Part shown: positions 11,203-20,111 of the stretch, piece after piece
How the letters are laid out: each line of letters begins with the position of its first letter
Position numbering within the stretch: the first letter of the stretch is position 1
Assembly (NCBI GenBank): GCA_017992785.1
Contig: JAGONY010000001.1
Span: forward strand, 1-56,000
Origin: Candidatus Omnitrophota bacterium
GTDB taxonomy: Bacteria > Omnitrophota > Gorgyraeia > Pluralincolimonadales > Pluralincolimonadaceae
Direction of reading: 5' to 3'
Length of the DNA stretch: 56,000 bases
Made by a program: the position numbers and the translations under genes
The notes under the pieces: generated by a model
Databases searched by the model: none
What the model saw: the letters and a program-made list of their open reading frames with translations, nothing else
What the model was told of the DNA's origin: nothing

Positions 11203-11725
11203 GAGGCGCGGGTTCGCCCTCATCGAGCTCGTTATGTCGGTGTTCCTCGTGGCTGCGCTGCTCGGTGCGGTCGTGATGGTCTATAACTTCGGTTTCGACG
11301 TCTCGTATTCGCAATGGAAACGCACGGGTATAAAAGGCGAGACCGCAAGGACGCTCTCATCCATTTCGGCGGAGCTCCGGTGCGCCGACTCTGTAGTATC
11401 CGGCCAGGCGCTCGTGAATAGCATCAGGTTTACGGTGGATTATGACGGCAACGGCGCGGAAGAGACGATACAGTACACATGGGACAATACCGCCGGGAAC
11501 CCGATGGACAGGACCTTCACCTCTACGGTGCCCGTCATCAACTCCACGGTTGCCGCCGTGCATTCCGTGGATTCCATGGCGTTCTCGTATTACGACACGA
11601 ACGACAACCTGCTTGCGTTCCCGGTCACGGCGTCACAGGTCAGGGCCGTTGCGGTCACGATAACGGTTATTGACGGCGATGAGACGTTCACGCTGCGTTC
11701 GAAAGTAAAATTGAGGAATCTCTGA
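11186..11725 (+). CDS. minor pseudopilin, GspJ-like
   Basis: Prepilin with leader MSRTYKRRG before F-A-L-I-E-L, hydrophobic helix to about residue 30, then a beta-rich globular domain. 179 residues and its place between the I- and K-like genes fit GspJ. It overlaps the upstream gene by 17 bases, indicating coupled translation. The globular part has no motif I can assign with certainty, so J-type identity rests mainly on position, size and leader. Confidence 0.78.
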   Translation: MSRTYKRRGFALIELVMSVFLVAALLGAVVMVYNFGFDVSYSQWKRTGIKGETARTLSSISAELRCADSVVSGQALVNSIRFTVDYDGNGAEETIQYTWDNTAGNPMDRTFTSTVPVINSTVAAVHSVDSMAFSYYDTNDNLLAFPVTASQVRAVAVTITVIDGDETFTLRSKVKLRNL

Positions 11726-11728
11726 AAG

Positions 11729-13240
11729 ATGCGAAACACGCGCGGCGCCGGGTCGCTGCTGATCCTCGTATTCCTGCTGATGGTATCGATGATCCTTTTT
11801 GTGGCGGGGCTCATGTTCATCGCGTCGGGAGAGATCCGCGATACCGCGTTCGGCGCGAACGACTACAGATTGCTGCACCTTGCCGACGCGGGCGTAGACA
11901 GGGCCATGAGGCAGCTGCGCGCGGACTACATTACCTCCACGCAGACAGGCGAGGCGGACCTCCGCGGAGCGGATACCTCATTGAGCTCCAGCGTAGGCAG
12001 CGCTACCCGGTTATCGTATATCGACAACAGCAACGCCACAATAAACAATAACGGGGACAGGGCGATAGTCAGGAGATTCGATTCGAACTATACACAGGCG
12101 CGCATAATATCCGTCACATACTTCGTCAGGGCGAGCAGGTCGACCGGAGGCGCGGGCGCCACGATGCAGGCGTCGTATACGACCGACGGTTCGACCTATA
12201 CGACGGCCATGACGCAGGCCCTGCCTAACAGCGCGACGCTCGTGAATTATTCCGCCGACATAACGGGAGGCCTCACGTGGGACGATATCATGAGCGAGGA
12301 CTTCAGGCTGCGCGTCGTACGGACCGCGGGCAACAGGAACATGAACATCGACGCCATGTGGATAAGGGTGGAATATGAGATAGATACCAATACCGAGACA
12401 TGGTTTGACGGTTCTTATGCAAGTTTCCCGGTAACCCTCGGGGACGGGGACGTGCAATCGGTATCGATCGTTGACGAGGCGGGCAAGGTCCATTTGAATT
12501 ACGCTACCCAGGGATTATTGCGATTCCTGATGCAGGAGCGCGGCGTAGCGAGCGGCACCGCAAATACGGTCGCGACAAATATCGTCAACTACCGCGGAGC
12601 GGCCCTCACGAACCCGTTCGATTCCATAGAAGAAGTGCAGAGGGTGACCGGCATGACGCAGGCGATATACGACGCGATAAAGGACTACGTAACGGTATAT
12701 TCCTATATCAACCCGTATTCATACAGGCCGCCGGCCTCCGGCACAACTTCGCGCGCCCCGATAAACATCAATACCGCGCCCCGCGAGGTCCTTGAGGCGG
12801 TCTTCGACAACCTGTCCCTCGGCGGGACCGACGCGGCGAGATTGGCCACCGACATAATCAACGCTCGCGCGTCAAGCCCGTTCACGTGTTTCTACCATTG
12901 GGATACTTCCGTGACCACGGACTTCTACGATTTTGTCAGGACGCGCAGCTACCTGAGCGCAAGCGGAAATCCGGACGAGCGCGACAGGGTCCTAGACACC
13001 GCCGACGCTTCGTCGGTCATTCCTGTCAGGGGATCGGCCGCGTATACGAACCCTGCCGCAGAATTTTGTTACGCGACAACGGCATTTGAGGTACAATCTA
13101 TAGGCAGGTCGCTCGGAGTCGACTTCAGGGTAACGACAAAAATAAAAGACGACCCGCGCGATACGGGGAACATAAGGACATTCCATAATTATACCGGCGA
13201 CACGACAGCGATAGGCCATCGCAGGGAAAATTTCGAGTGA
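11729..13240 (+). CDS. minor pseudopilin, GspK-like
   Basis: Large pilin-like protein expected to cap the pseudopilus tip. Seen: a basic start and hydrophobic helix GSLLILVFLLMVSMILFVAG without the Glu at +5, as is characteristic of GspK; a Ser/Thr/Asn-rich insertion (about residues 60-240); then the GspK core with EAGKVHLNYA, the helix-hairpin-helix-like INPYSYRPP/ININTAPREVLEAVF region and the Cys-containing NARASSPFTCF. 503 residues is longer than the usual 300-350 because of the insertion, which suggests a surface-exposed or clade-specific domain. Its end overlaps the PilM-like gene by four bases. Confidence 0.82.
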   Translation: MRNTRGAGSLLILVFLLMVSMILFVAGLMFIASGEIRDTAFGANDYRLLHLADAGVDRAMRQLRADYITSTQTGEADLRGADTSLSSSVGSATRLSYIDNSNATINNNGDRAIVRRFDSNYTQARIISVTYFVRASRSTGGAGATMQASYTTDGSTYTTAMTQALPNSATLVNYSADITGGLTWDDIMSEDFRLRVVRTAGNRNMNIDAMWIRVEYEIDTNTETWFDGSYASFPVTLGDGDVQSVSIVDEAGKVHLNYATQGLLRFLMQERGVASGTANTVATNIVNYRGAALTNPFDSIEEVQRVTGMTQAIYDAIKDYVTVYSYINPYSYRPPASGTTSRAPININTAPREVLEAVFDNLSLGGTDAARLATDIINARASSPFTCFYHWDTSVTTDFYDFVRTRSYLSASGNPDERDRVLDTADASSVIPVRGSAAYTNPAAEFCYATTAFEVQSIGRSLGVDFRVTTKIKDDPRDTGNIRTFHNYTGDTTAIGHRRENFE

Positions 13241-14820
13241 TAAATATGGGCCATAAGAGCGTATTCCTCGGCATAGATATCGGCAGTACCTGTATAAAGG
13301 CCGTCGAGATAGATCTCGACGCCGCCGGCGGGCCGTTAATAAGGAAGGCGAACATCGTGCCGAGGTCCGCGGGCCTCGGCAAGGCACTTGCGGGCATGCA
13401 GGCCAAAAGCGCGAGGGCCATAGGGATCGTGGACTGCCCGACATCCTGCCTGCGCTACTTTACCGTCCCGGTAATGCCTGATAAGGAGCTCGGGGAAGCG
13501 ATAAAATGGGAAGCGAAGGACAAGGTATCATACCCGCTCGACGAGGCGGTCATCGGCTATGAGACGCAGGAGGAGGCGGGTGAGGACGGCCTGAAGAAAT
13601 TGCGCGTGAAATTCGTCGCGTCCCCGAAAAAATTCGTCGACGAGATGACCTCGCTTTTGTCGGAAGCGGGCGTCGAGCCGGTCGCGATAACCGAACCCCC
13701 GCTCGCGATAGAGAATATCGCGCGGCGCCTCGGCGCGGAAGGCCCGTCCGCGGCGGCGATCATTGAAATCGGCGCGGAATCGACGGGCATAAGCATATTC
13801 AGGGAAGGATCCCTGAAATTCCACAGGATGATAGGGTCCGGGGGCGTCGCGATAACCAAGGCGATCACTTCGGTTCTGATAACCGAGCAGGGCCGCGTGG
13901 AACTCAGTTATGAAGACGCCGAGAACCTGAAGATCAGGCACGGGATACCGCCGATGCCGGGCATCGACCTGCTGGACGGGAAGATAAACAGCCAACAGCT
14001 GCTGTCGCTTATCAGGCCGGCCACCGAGCGGCTTGTCCAGGAGATAGAGCGTTCTTTCGAATATTACAGCGACGGCTCTCTCGGCGACAAGGTAAAATCC
14101 GTCGTGCTCGTCGGCGGAGGGGCTTCCCTGAAAGGCCTCGCGCCTTTCCTGCAGGATGCGCTGGATATGCCCGTATCGGTCGGCGACCCTTTCAAGGGGA
14201 TGAAGCTTGCGAATAACGCGGTAACGCCCGGCGCGGAGCCGCATATATTCGCCGACGCGGTCGGCGCGGCATTAAGCGAAGGCAAAGGCATAAACCTGTT
14301 GTCTTTGGAGATCAGGCATAAGACCGCCCGGACCTTCGGGAAGGCAGCGGTCGAGTCGGCCGCGGTCGCGGCGGTGGTCCTGCTCATCCTCGGATTCGTC
14401 GGCCAGCAGATGCGTTTATCGAGCTACGAAAAGAAGATAAAATACGGCGACAAGGAGCTCGAGGCGATGAGGCCCCAGATACAGATAGCGCTCAACTACG
14501 AGCGCATCAGGCAGGATAACGATAAAAAGAAGGCCTTCATGGCAAAGATGCTGTCCGAAGAGCCGCCGCTGAAGGAAGTGCTCAAGGAGCTCAGCAACAA
14601 GATACCAGGCGAAGCGGTGCTCACGGGCATAAGGATAGACGATAAGGACCTGGTCATTAAAGGCGAGATACGCGGGGAAGTGGCCAACCGCGAGGAAGCG
14701 CTGTCCGCGATAATAACGGCGCTGGAAGGCGGACTTTTCAGCGAGACGACGCTTATAAACGCGAGGATGAGCGAGGATTCGAAGACAAAGGCGGAGTTCG
14801 AGATAAAATGCGAATTTTAA
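13237..14820 (+). CDS. PilM-PilN fusion (GspL-like assembly protein)
   Basis: The N-terminal about 350 residues are PilM-like, with an actin-like ATPase fold: FLGIDIGSTCIKAVEI near the start, the phosphate loops IEIGAESTGISIF and LVGGGASLKGL. One membrane segment follows (about 373-393), then a 135-residue periplasmic domain with the PilN pattern (MRLSSYEKKIKYGDKELEAM coil, then VLKELSNKIPGEAVLTGIRI). PilM and PilN are separate proteins in classical type IV pili; GspL of type II secretion joins the same parts. The start is GTG at 13237 (overlap GTGA); an ATG at 13246 is also possible. It anchors the ATPase to the periplasmic PilO-like partner. Confidence 0.85.
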   Translation: MINMGHKSVFLGIDIGSTCIKAVEIDLDAAGGPLIRKANIVPRSAGLGKALAGMQAKSARAIGIVDCPTSCLRYFTVPVMPDKELGEAIKWEAKDKVSYPLDEAVIGYETQEEAGEDGLKKLRVKFVASPKKFVDEMTSLLSEAGVEPVAITEPPLAIENIARRLGAEGPSAAAIIEIGAESTGISIFREGSLKFHRMIGSGGVAITKAITSVLITEQGRVELSYEDAENLKIRHGIPPMPGIDLLDGKINSQQLLSLIRPATERLVQEIERSFEYYSDGSLGDKVKSVVLVGGGASLKGLAPFLQDALDMPVSVGDPFKGMKLANNAVTPGAEPHIFADAVGAALSEGKGINLLSLEIRHKTARTFGKAAVESAAVAAVVLLILGFVGQQMRLSSYEKKIKYGDKELEAMRPQIQIALNYERIRQDNDKKKAFMAKMLSEEPPLKEVLKELSNKIPGEAVLTGIRIDDKDLVIKGEIRGEVANREEALSAIITALEGGLFSETTLINARMSEDSKTKAEFEIKCEF

Positions 14821-15416
14821 ACAGGATAACGCTGCCGCCCGGGTTGCTTGCCAGGAAGAAGGCCATCGCGATGTCGGCGGCCGGCGTAATAGTTTTCGCC
14901 GTGGTCTTCGCGCTCGTCATATCCCCGACGCAGAAGAAGATAGTATCCAGGAAGAAGGAATGGAAGCAGATGGAAGCGACGCTCGCAGAAAGCAGGATCA
15001 AGCAGAGCGCGGCGTACAAGATAGACAAAACGGGCATAGAGGCCGAGTCCGCTGCGCTGAAGAGGAAATTGCCGTCCAGGAGCAACGTATCGGCGGTTAT
15101 CGACGAGTTGACGAGGAAGGGCAAGGCGCTGAACATCGAGTTCATAACGATAGACCCGCAGGAAGAGAGGAGCGCGACGCCGGGCTCGCGCCAGTCGGCG
15201 GACGGGTTCCGGTATTCGGTGCTTCCTATAGGCATAGATATGCGCGCTTCTTTCAGGAGCGTCGGCGAATACCTGCATGCCGTGGACAACCTTGAAAGCG
15301 GGTTTGCGACCGTTGACAACGTGCAGATATCGAAGGATGACAGGATCTTCCCGAAACTGAAGGTCAGGATGACGGTCTCCGTGTATTCCATAGAGGAATC
15401 CAGTGGACAAAAATAA
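14808..15416 (+). CDS. PilO-like (GspM-like) assembly protein
   Basis: Inner-membrane alignment protein. Seen: a short cytoplasmic start, one membrane helix (about residues 23-40, SAAGVIVFAVVFALVIS), a coiled coil (about 42-75) and a ferredoxin-like periplasmic domain with the typical PilO pattern of VIDELTRKGKALNIEFITI followed by ILPIGIDMRASFRSVGEYLHAV-type segments. 202 residues is the family size. It overlaps the PilM-PilN gene by 13 bases and the next gene by 14, so stoichiometric expression is likely. Confidence 0.82.
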   Translation: MRILNRITLPPGLLARKKAIAMSAAGVIVFAVVFALVISPTQKKIVSRKKEWKQMEATLAESRIKQSAAYKIDKTGIEAESAALKRKLPSRSNVSAVIDELTRKGKALNIEFITIDPQEERSATPGSRQSADGFRYSVLPIGIDMRASFRSVGEYLHAVDNLESGFATVDNVQISKDDRIFPKLKVRMTVSVYSIEESSGQK

Positions 15417-15819
15417 GCGGCAGATCATGATACTCGCGGTGGTCATATTGGCGTTCGTCGTGTTCCTGCTCGCCGCGGCCATGAAATCGAAGCCGGCAAG
15501 GAAACCGGCCGCGCAGGCGCCGGGGGCCGCCGTAAACGCTGTTGCGAATAAGCCCGCAGAGGCGCTTTCCCCGGGAAAGAGTTCCTTCCCGTCCTGGGGC
15601 AGGGACCCGTTCGCCGTGGGCAGCGTCCCGGTGCAGGCGACCGGCGACCTTTCGCTCTCCGGCATCTTCTGGGACGCGAAGAAGCCCGTATGCCTTATCG
15701 ACGGAAAGATGCTTAAGGCAGGCGACGAGATATCCGGAGCGAAGGTCCTGGAGATAAACAAGGATACGGTCCTGCTCAAGGTCGGCGACGAGCTCAGGAC
15801 CCTCAGGGTCGGGCGTTAA
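15403..15819 (+). CDS. PilP/GspC-like periplasmic linker protein
   Basis: 138-residue single-pass protein starting with GTG. Seen: a membrane helix (about residues 8-26), a Pro/Ala-rich linker, then a small beta domain beginning SWGRDPFAVG and continuing LSLSGIFWDAKKPVCLIDG...GDEISGAKVLEINKDTVLLK. That pattern (DPF, L-x-GI, P-x-x-LI, GD-x-I-x-G-x-KV) is the homology-region/PilP signature; these domains contact the secretin. No secretin gene follows, so the outer-membrane pore is encoded elsewhere. It is the last gene of the operon. Confidence 0.75.
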   Translation: MDKNKRQIMILAVVILAFVVFLLAAAMKSKPARKPAAQAPGAAVNAVANKPAEALSPGKSSFPSWGRDPFAVGSVPVQATGDLSLSGIFWDAKKPVCLIDGKMLKAGDEISGAKVLEINKDTVLLKVGDELRTLRVGR

Positions 15820-15822
15820 CGC

Positions 15823-15851
15823 TTGACTTGGCGGGCGTCTTCTGCTATCAT
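15823..15851 (+). promoter_or_regulatory. sigma70-type promoter for the lpxL-like/lpt genes
   Basis: TTGACT at 15823-15828, a 17-base spacer and TATCAT at 15846-15851. Transcription would start near 15858, only about two bases before the GTG at 15860, so the mRNA would be nearly leaderless. Confidence 0.7.
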
Positions 15852-15859
15852 AACTCGTT

Positions 15860-16756
15860 GTGAAGCACAGGATCAGGAGAAGGTATCTATATTACCTTCT
15901 AAAGACAGCCAGTTTTATCTCGCTTCTCTTTCCGATTAAAATTAACAGGTTTATAGGCAGACGGATGGGGGAATGCGCCTTTTTTTTGGCCGCAGCGCCC
16001 AGGAGGAAGGCCGTCGAGAACCTGAAGCTTGCCTTCGGGAAAGAGAAGTCCGGCGTTGAGATCCGGGCTATAGCCAGGGGGGTATTCAGGAATCTCGGGG
16101 AGAACCTTTTCGAGATGCTGAATTCCCCGAAGTTCACCTCCGGGAACATCGACAGATACGTTAAGATAAAAGGCCTCGATATAGTAGATAGGGCTCTTTC
16201 TCAAAAAAGGGGATTCATCGTCCTGTCGGCGCATTTCGGCAACTGGGAGCTCCTCGCGGGCTGGTTCGGCCTGAAGAGGTACCCGGTAAACGTTCTCGCG
16301 CGCAAGCTCCGCTATGAGAAGTATGACGCGTGGGTCAACAGCCTGCGCAGGGGGCTCGGCGTGAACGTCATAATGCGGGATGAGTCGGCAAAGACGATAT
16401 TGAAGCTGCTTAAGGAAGGCCAGTCGATAGCGATACTCGCGGACCAGGATATATCATCGCTCGACGGGGTCTTCGTGGATTTCTTCGGGCGCAAGGCTTT
16501 CACTCCGACGGCGCCGGTGATACTCGCGCTCGCGACCGCGGTGCCGATAATACCGATGTTCATAGTCCGCGAGAAAGAGACGCATACGATCTACGTGGAG
16601 GAGCCGCTTGAGCTCGAGATAACAGGGAACAAGGACGCGGATATTATGGCCAACACGCAGAAGTGGTCGAAGGTCATAGAGTCGTATATCAGGAAATACC
16701 CGTCACAGTGGGTCTGGTTCCACGAAAGGTGGAAAACTCAAGATGAGACTAAATAA
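15860..16756 (+). CDS. LpxL/HtrB-family lipid A acyltransferase
   Basis: Membrane-associated acyltransferase that adds a secondary acyl chain to KDO-lipid A. Seen: a hydrophobic N-terminal segment (about residues 10-26), the catalytic HX4E motif H125-FGNW-E130, then ILADQDIS and VFVDFFGRKAFTPTAPV, which are family hallmarks, and the terminal QWVWFHERW. 298 residues is normal. The GTG start has no clear Shine-Dalgarno and lies right after a promoter. The 3' end overlaps the LptC-LptA gene by 14 bases. Which acyl chain and position are used cannot be read from the sequence. Confidence 0.88.
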   Translation: MKHRIRRRYLYYLLKTASFISLLFPIKINRFIGRRMGECAFFLAAAPRRKAVENLKLAFGKEKSGVEIRAIARGVFRNLGENLFEMLNSPKFTSGNIDRYVKIKGLDIVDRALSQKRGFIVLSAHFGNWELLAGWFGLKRYPVNVLARKLRYEKYDAWVNSLRRGLGVNVIMRDESAKTILKLLKEGQSIAILADQDISSLDGVFVDFFGRKAFTPTAPVILALATAVPIIPMFIVREKETHTIYVEEPLELEITGNKDADIMANTQKWSKVIESYIRKYPSQWVWFHERWKTQDETK

Positions 16757-17537
16757 ATTTTTGGCCGCGCTGCTGATAGCGCTGTCGTTCAACGGTTGCG
16801 CGGTGCGCAGCGATAAGCCCGCAAAGCCGGCCGCGGAAGAGCCGATGTCGCTCTCTACCGACCAGCAGGTCATGGCTTTCTCCCTCGCCGGATACGAGAA
16901 GAGCGGAAGGAAGAAGTGGGAGGTCCAGGGCAAGTCCGCCGACATCATGACGGAAGTCGTTAACCTGACGGACGTCGTCGCCAAGGCGTACGGCGAGGAG
17001 ATAGACATGACGCTGACGGCGGACAAGGGAGTGTTCAACAGGAATACGAGCGACGCGCATTTCGAGTCGAACGTCGTCGTCTCCGGCACGGACGGCACGA
17101 AGATGGTGACCGACGAGGTCGATTGGAAGAACGCGGACCAGAAGATAGTCACCGATAGCCCGGTAAAGCTCTACGCCGAGAACGTCGAAAAGAAAGAGGA
17201 CGGCACCGAGCAGAAGATACCTACGACGATCGTCTGCGACGGCCCGATGGAGATAAATTACGGAAAGAACTACGCGGTCTTCAACACGAATGTCAGGGTC
17301 GACGACGAGCGCGGCCAGATATTCTGCGATACGGCCACGGCGTATTACGATTCGGGCACGAAGAAGGTTTCAAGGATAGTCGCGAAAGGAAACGTGAAGA
17401 TTGTCCGGGGCGGAAGCTGGACATTCAGTGATGAGGCAGTATACCTCGCGGCGGAGCAGAAGGTCATATTGAGCGGCTCGCCGAAGGTCACGATATACCC
17501 GGAAGAATCGAAGGCCGCGACGAAAGAGGTATTTTAG
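16743..17537 (+). CDS. LptC-LptA fusion, LPS transport protein
   Basis: Bridge component of LPS export. Seen: an export signal MRLNKFLAALLIALSFNGC, where C19 could be lipidated (the lipobox F-N-G-C is imperfect); an LptC-like half (about residues 38-145: MAFSLAGYEKSGRKKWEVQG, then the NVVVSGTDGTKMVTDEVDW pattern); and an LptA/OstA-like half (about 160-264: TTIVCDGPMEINYGKNYAVF, GNVKIVRGGSWTFSDEAVYL). LptC and LptA are usually separate, at about 190 and 180 residues. Here 264 residues appear to hold both jellyroll types. It overlaps the acyltransferase gene and is directly abutted by lptB, so the export ATPase and its periplasmic partner are co-translated. Confidence 0.82.
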   Translation: MRLNKFLAALLIALSFNGCAVRSDKPAKPAAEEPMSLSTDQQVMAFSLAGYEKSGRKKWEVQGKSADIMTEVVNLTDVVAKAYGEEIDMTLTADKGVFNRNTSDAHFESNVVVSGTDGTKMVTDEVDWKNADQKIVTDSPVKLYAENVEKKEDGTEQKIPTTIVCDGPMEINYGKNYAVFNTNVRVDDERGQIFCDTATAYYDSGTKKVSRIVAKGNVKIVRGGSWTFSDEAVYLAAEQKVILSGSPKVTIYPEESKAATKEVF

Positions 17538-18260
17538 ATGCATCTGCTCGAGACAAAAGGCCTGCAGAAGACATATAACCGCCGGCGCGTGGTCGACGGC
17601 GTGGACATATCCGTCAAGCGAGGCGAGATCGTCGGCCTTTTGGGCCCGAACGGCGCCGGCAAGACGACGACGTTCTACATGATAACCGGCCTGATCGAGC
17701 CGGACAAGGGCGAGGTCATATTCGATAACCAGGATATTACGAACCTCCCTATGCACAGGAGGGCCCGCTGCGGCATCGGCTACCTCGCGCAAGAGCCGTC
17801 GATATTCAGGAAACTGACCGTCGAAGAGAATATCATGGCGATACTCGAGACGCTGAAGATCTCGAAGAAGGAGCGCAGGAAGAGGCTCGAGATGCTGCTC
17901 GGGGAACTGAGGATATCGCACCTCGCGAAGAATTTCGCTTATACTCTCTCGGGCGGCGAACGCAGGCGCCTCGAGATAACCCGTGCGCTTGTTACGGAGC
18001 CGCTGTTCGTGTTGTTCGACGAGCCGTTCTCGGGCATCGACCCGATAGCGGTGGCGGAATGCCAGGAGATAATATGCTCCCTGAAGGAAAAGGGGCTCGG
18101 GATCCTGCTGACCGACCATAACGTCAGGGAGACGCTGTCTATTACCGACAGGTCCTATATCATGGCCGACGGGAAAGTGCTGATATCGGGCACGGCCGAA
18201 GAGCTCATCTCCGACCAGAAGTCGAGGCAGATATATCTGGGCGAAAAATTCAGAATGTAA
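17538..18260 (+). CDS. lptB: LPS export ABC transporter ATP-binding protein
   Basis: ATPase of the LptB2FG complex. Seen: Walker A GPNGAGKT (36-43), the LptB-typical [20 protein letters not shown]-loop region, ABC signature LSGGE (137-141) followed by RRRLEI, Walker [10 protein letters not shown] with the following SGIDPIAV, and the H-loop TDHNVRETL. 240 residues is standard. Its ATG directly follows the TAG of the LptC-LptA gene with no gap. LptF and LptG are not in the window. Confidence 0.95.
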   Translation: MHLLETKGLQKTYNRRRVVDGVDISVKRGEIVGLLGPNGAGKTTTFYMITGLIEPDKGEVIFDNQDITNLPMHRRARCGIGYLAQEPSIFRKLTVEENIMAILETLKISKKERRKRLEMLLGELRISHLAKNFAYTLSGGERRRLEITRALVTEPLFVLFDEPFSGIDPIAVAECQEIICSLKEKGLGILLTDHNVRETLSITDRSYIMADGKVLISGTAEELISDQKSRQIYLGEKFRM

Positions 18261-18272
18261 AGGAGGTTCGCA

Positions 18273-18824
18273 ATGCAGGTAGTAGTGACAGGCAGGCATT
18301 TCAACGTGACAGAAGGCATTAAGTCGCACATAGACGGCAAGATAACGAAGCTGAACCAGTTCCACCAGAACATCCTTGAGACGCATGTCATACTCGAGGT
18401 ATCGAAGTTCCGCCATATCGCGGAGATGACCGTCATCGGCAAGCATATGAAGCTCACCGCGACCGAGACGACCACCGACATGTACGCGTCTATAGACAAG
18501 GCGATAGATTCCCTCGATAACCAGCTGCGTAAGCTGCACGACAAGGTCAAGGAGCACAGGGTCAGGAGGTCTTCCGGCAGGATGAAGGAGATCGCGACGA
18601 GGATCTGGGGCATCAAGGATTACTGGAGGGGCGAAAAGCCCGCCGCCGGCCCGAAGATCGTAGAAACGAAACGCGTCGCCGAAAAGCCGATGTCGGTCGA
18701 GGAAGCGGTAGAGGAGCTTAAGATATCAAACAGCGAGTTCATCGTGTTCAGGAACGCCGATGACAACAAAATCGAAGTGGTCTATAAGAGAAAGGACGGG
18801 GACTTCGGGCTCATAAAGGCCTGA
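18273..18824 (+). CDS. hpf: ribosome hibernation promoting factor, long form
   Basis: Binds and dimerises idle 70S ribosomes. Seen: the N-terminal HPF/YfiA domain (MQVVVTGRHFNVTEGIKSHI, about residues 1-95) and a C-terminal dimerisation domain (about 125-183) with MSVEEAVEELKISNSEFIVFR and DGDFGLIKA. 183 residues identifies the long form that makes 100S ribosomes by itself. It has a strong AAAGGAGG before the ATG. In many proteobacteria rpoN lies between lptB and hpf; here there is no rpoN. Confidence 0.94.
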   Translation: MQVVVTGRHFNVTEGIKSHIDGKITKLNQFHQNILETHVILEVSKFRHIAEMTVIGKHMKLTATETTTDMYASIDKAIDSLDNQLRKLHDKVKEHRVRRSSGRMKEIATRIWGIKDYWRGEKPAAGPKIVETKRVAEKPMSVEEAVEELKISNSEFIVFRNADDNKIEVVYKRKDGDFGLIKA

Positions 18825-18835
18825 GGAATATTTCT

Positions 18836-20110
18836 ATGAAAGTAAAAAGCAAGGAATTGGCGGGTTCCCGCAGGGGTTTCGAAATAGAGGTCCCCGCGGA
18901 GACGATAAAAGAAAAATTCGACGAGATATATAACGAGATAGAAAAATACGCGGAAGTCCCGGGATACAGGACAGGCAAGGCGCCGCGCTACCTCGTGGAA
19001 TCGCATTATAAGGAGAAGGCCGGCGACGAGGTCAAGAAGCGCCTTATAGGCGACTCGATAGTCAAGGCGGTAAAGGACGCCGGAATTGAGACGATAGGCA
19101 TGCCTGCCGTCACGGACATAGTATTCGAGGCGGGCAAGCCGCTCTCGTTCAAGGCCGAGGTGCATGTGCGCCCGGATATCAAACTGAAAAATTACAAAGG
19201 GCTCAAGTCAACGAAACAGAAAGCCCAGATATCGACGGAAGATGTCGATAAGGTCATAGAGGAACTGCAGGAGAGGCATTCGCAGCTCAAGGACGTGGCC
19301 GGGCGCCCCGCGAAAGAGAACGACTGGTGCCTCTGCGATGTGGAGATATCAGTGGAGGGAAAGCCGGGCGAGAAGAACGAGAACGTCTGGTTCCCGCTCA
19401 CTCCGAAATCGACGAAGCCCGAGTTCATGAGCCAGCTTATCGGCGCGGTCCCGGGAGACACGAGGACTGTCAACACCACGCTTCCCGCCAATTACCCTAA
19501 GAAGGACCAGGCCGGAAAGCCCGCGGTATTCATTGTGACGGTCAACCAGGTCAAGGAGAAGACGGCGCCCGCGATAGATGACGAGTTTGCCAAGGATATA
19601 GGAGGGTTCAAGTCGCTGCTCGAGCTGCGAGGGAACATCCGGGAAGAACTCACGAAGGCGAAGGAGCAGGAGGTTAGGTTCAAGACGGAAGAGGACCTCA
19701 TGAACCAGCTGATCAAGTCCGTGAGTTTTGAGGCGCCGTCGTCAATGGTCGACGCGGAGGCCGCGCATATGTTAAGGGACGCGCAGCAGAGGCTGCAGTA
19801 CATGGGCTATAAGGTCGATGATATCCAGAAGGAAGAGGCCGCGATGAAGGGCAAGTTCCGCGACGAGGCGACGAAGAGGGTAAAGGCGTATTTCATCCTC
19901 GACAAGATCGCGCAGGCCGAGAACCTTTCCGCGAGCCAGGAAGATATCAACAAGCGCATAGACCTGATGGCTACCCGCGCGAAGAAGACCTTCGAGGAAG
20001 CAAAGAAGTACCTCGAGGAGAACGACCTCATGGAAGACATCAAGGCGGAGATAGCGCAGGATAAGGCGATGGAATTCGTGGTCGCGAACGCTAAAATAGA
20101 GGAGGTCTAA
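18836..20110 (+). CDS. tig: trigger factor
   Basis: Ribosome-associated chaperone and peptidyl-prolyl isomerase. Seen: the N-terminal ribosome-binding domain with the variant tip [13 protein letters not shown] (about residues 44-56; usually GFRxGKxP), a FKBP-like domain (about 155-240: [28 protein letters not shown]), and the long helical C-terminal domain from [14 protein letters not shown] onwards. 424 residues is normal. It starts 11 bases after hpf with GAGGA at 18823-18827, and clpP follows after one base. Confidence 0.93.
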   Translation: MKVKSKELAGSRRGFEIEVPAETIKEKFDEIYNEIEKYAEVPGYRTGKAPRYLVESHYKEKAGDEVKKRLIGDSIVKAVKDAGIETIGMPAVTDIVFEAGKPLSFKAEVHVRPDIKLKNYKGLKSTKQKAQISTEDVDKVIEELQERHSQLKDVAGRPAKENDWCLCDVEISVEGKPGEKNENVWFPLTPKSTKPEFMSQLIGAVPGDTRTVNTTLPANYPKKDQAGKPAVFIVTVNQVKEKTAPAIDDEFAKDIGGFKSLLELRGNIREELTKAKEQEVRFKTEEDLMNQLIKSVSFEAPSSMVDAEAAHMLRDAQQRLQYMGYKVDDIQKEEAAMKGKFRDEATKRVKAYFILDKIAQAENLSASQEDINKRIDLMATRAKKTFEEAKKYLEENDLMEDIKAEIAQDKAMEFVVANAKIEEV

Positions 20111-20111
20111 G

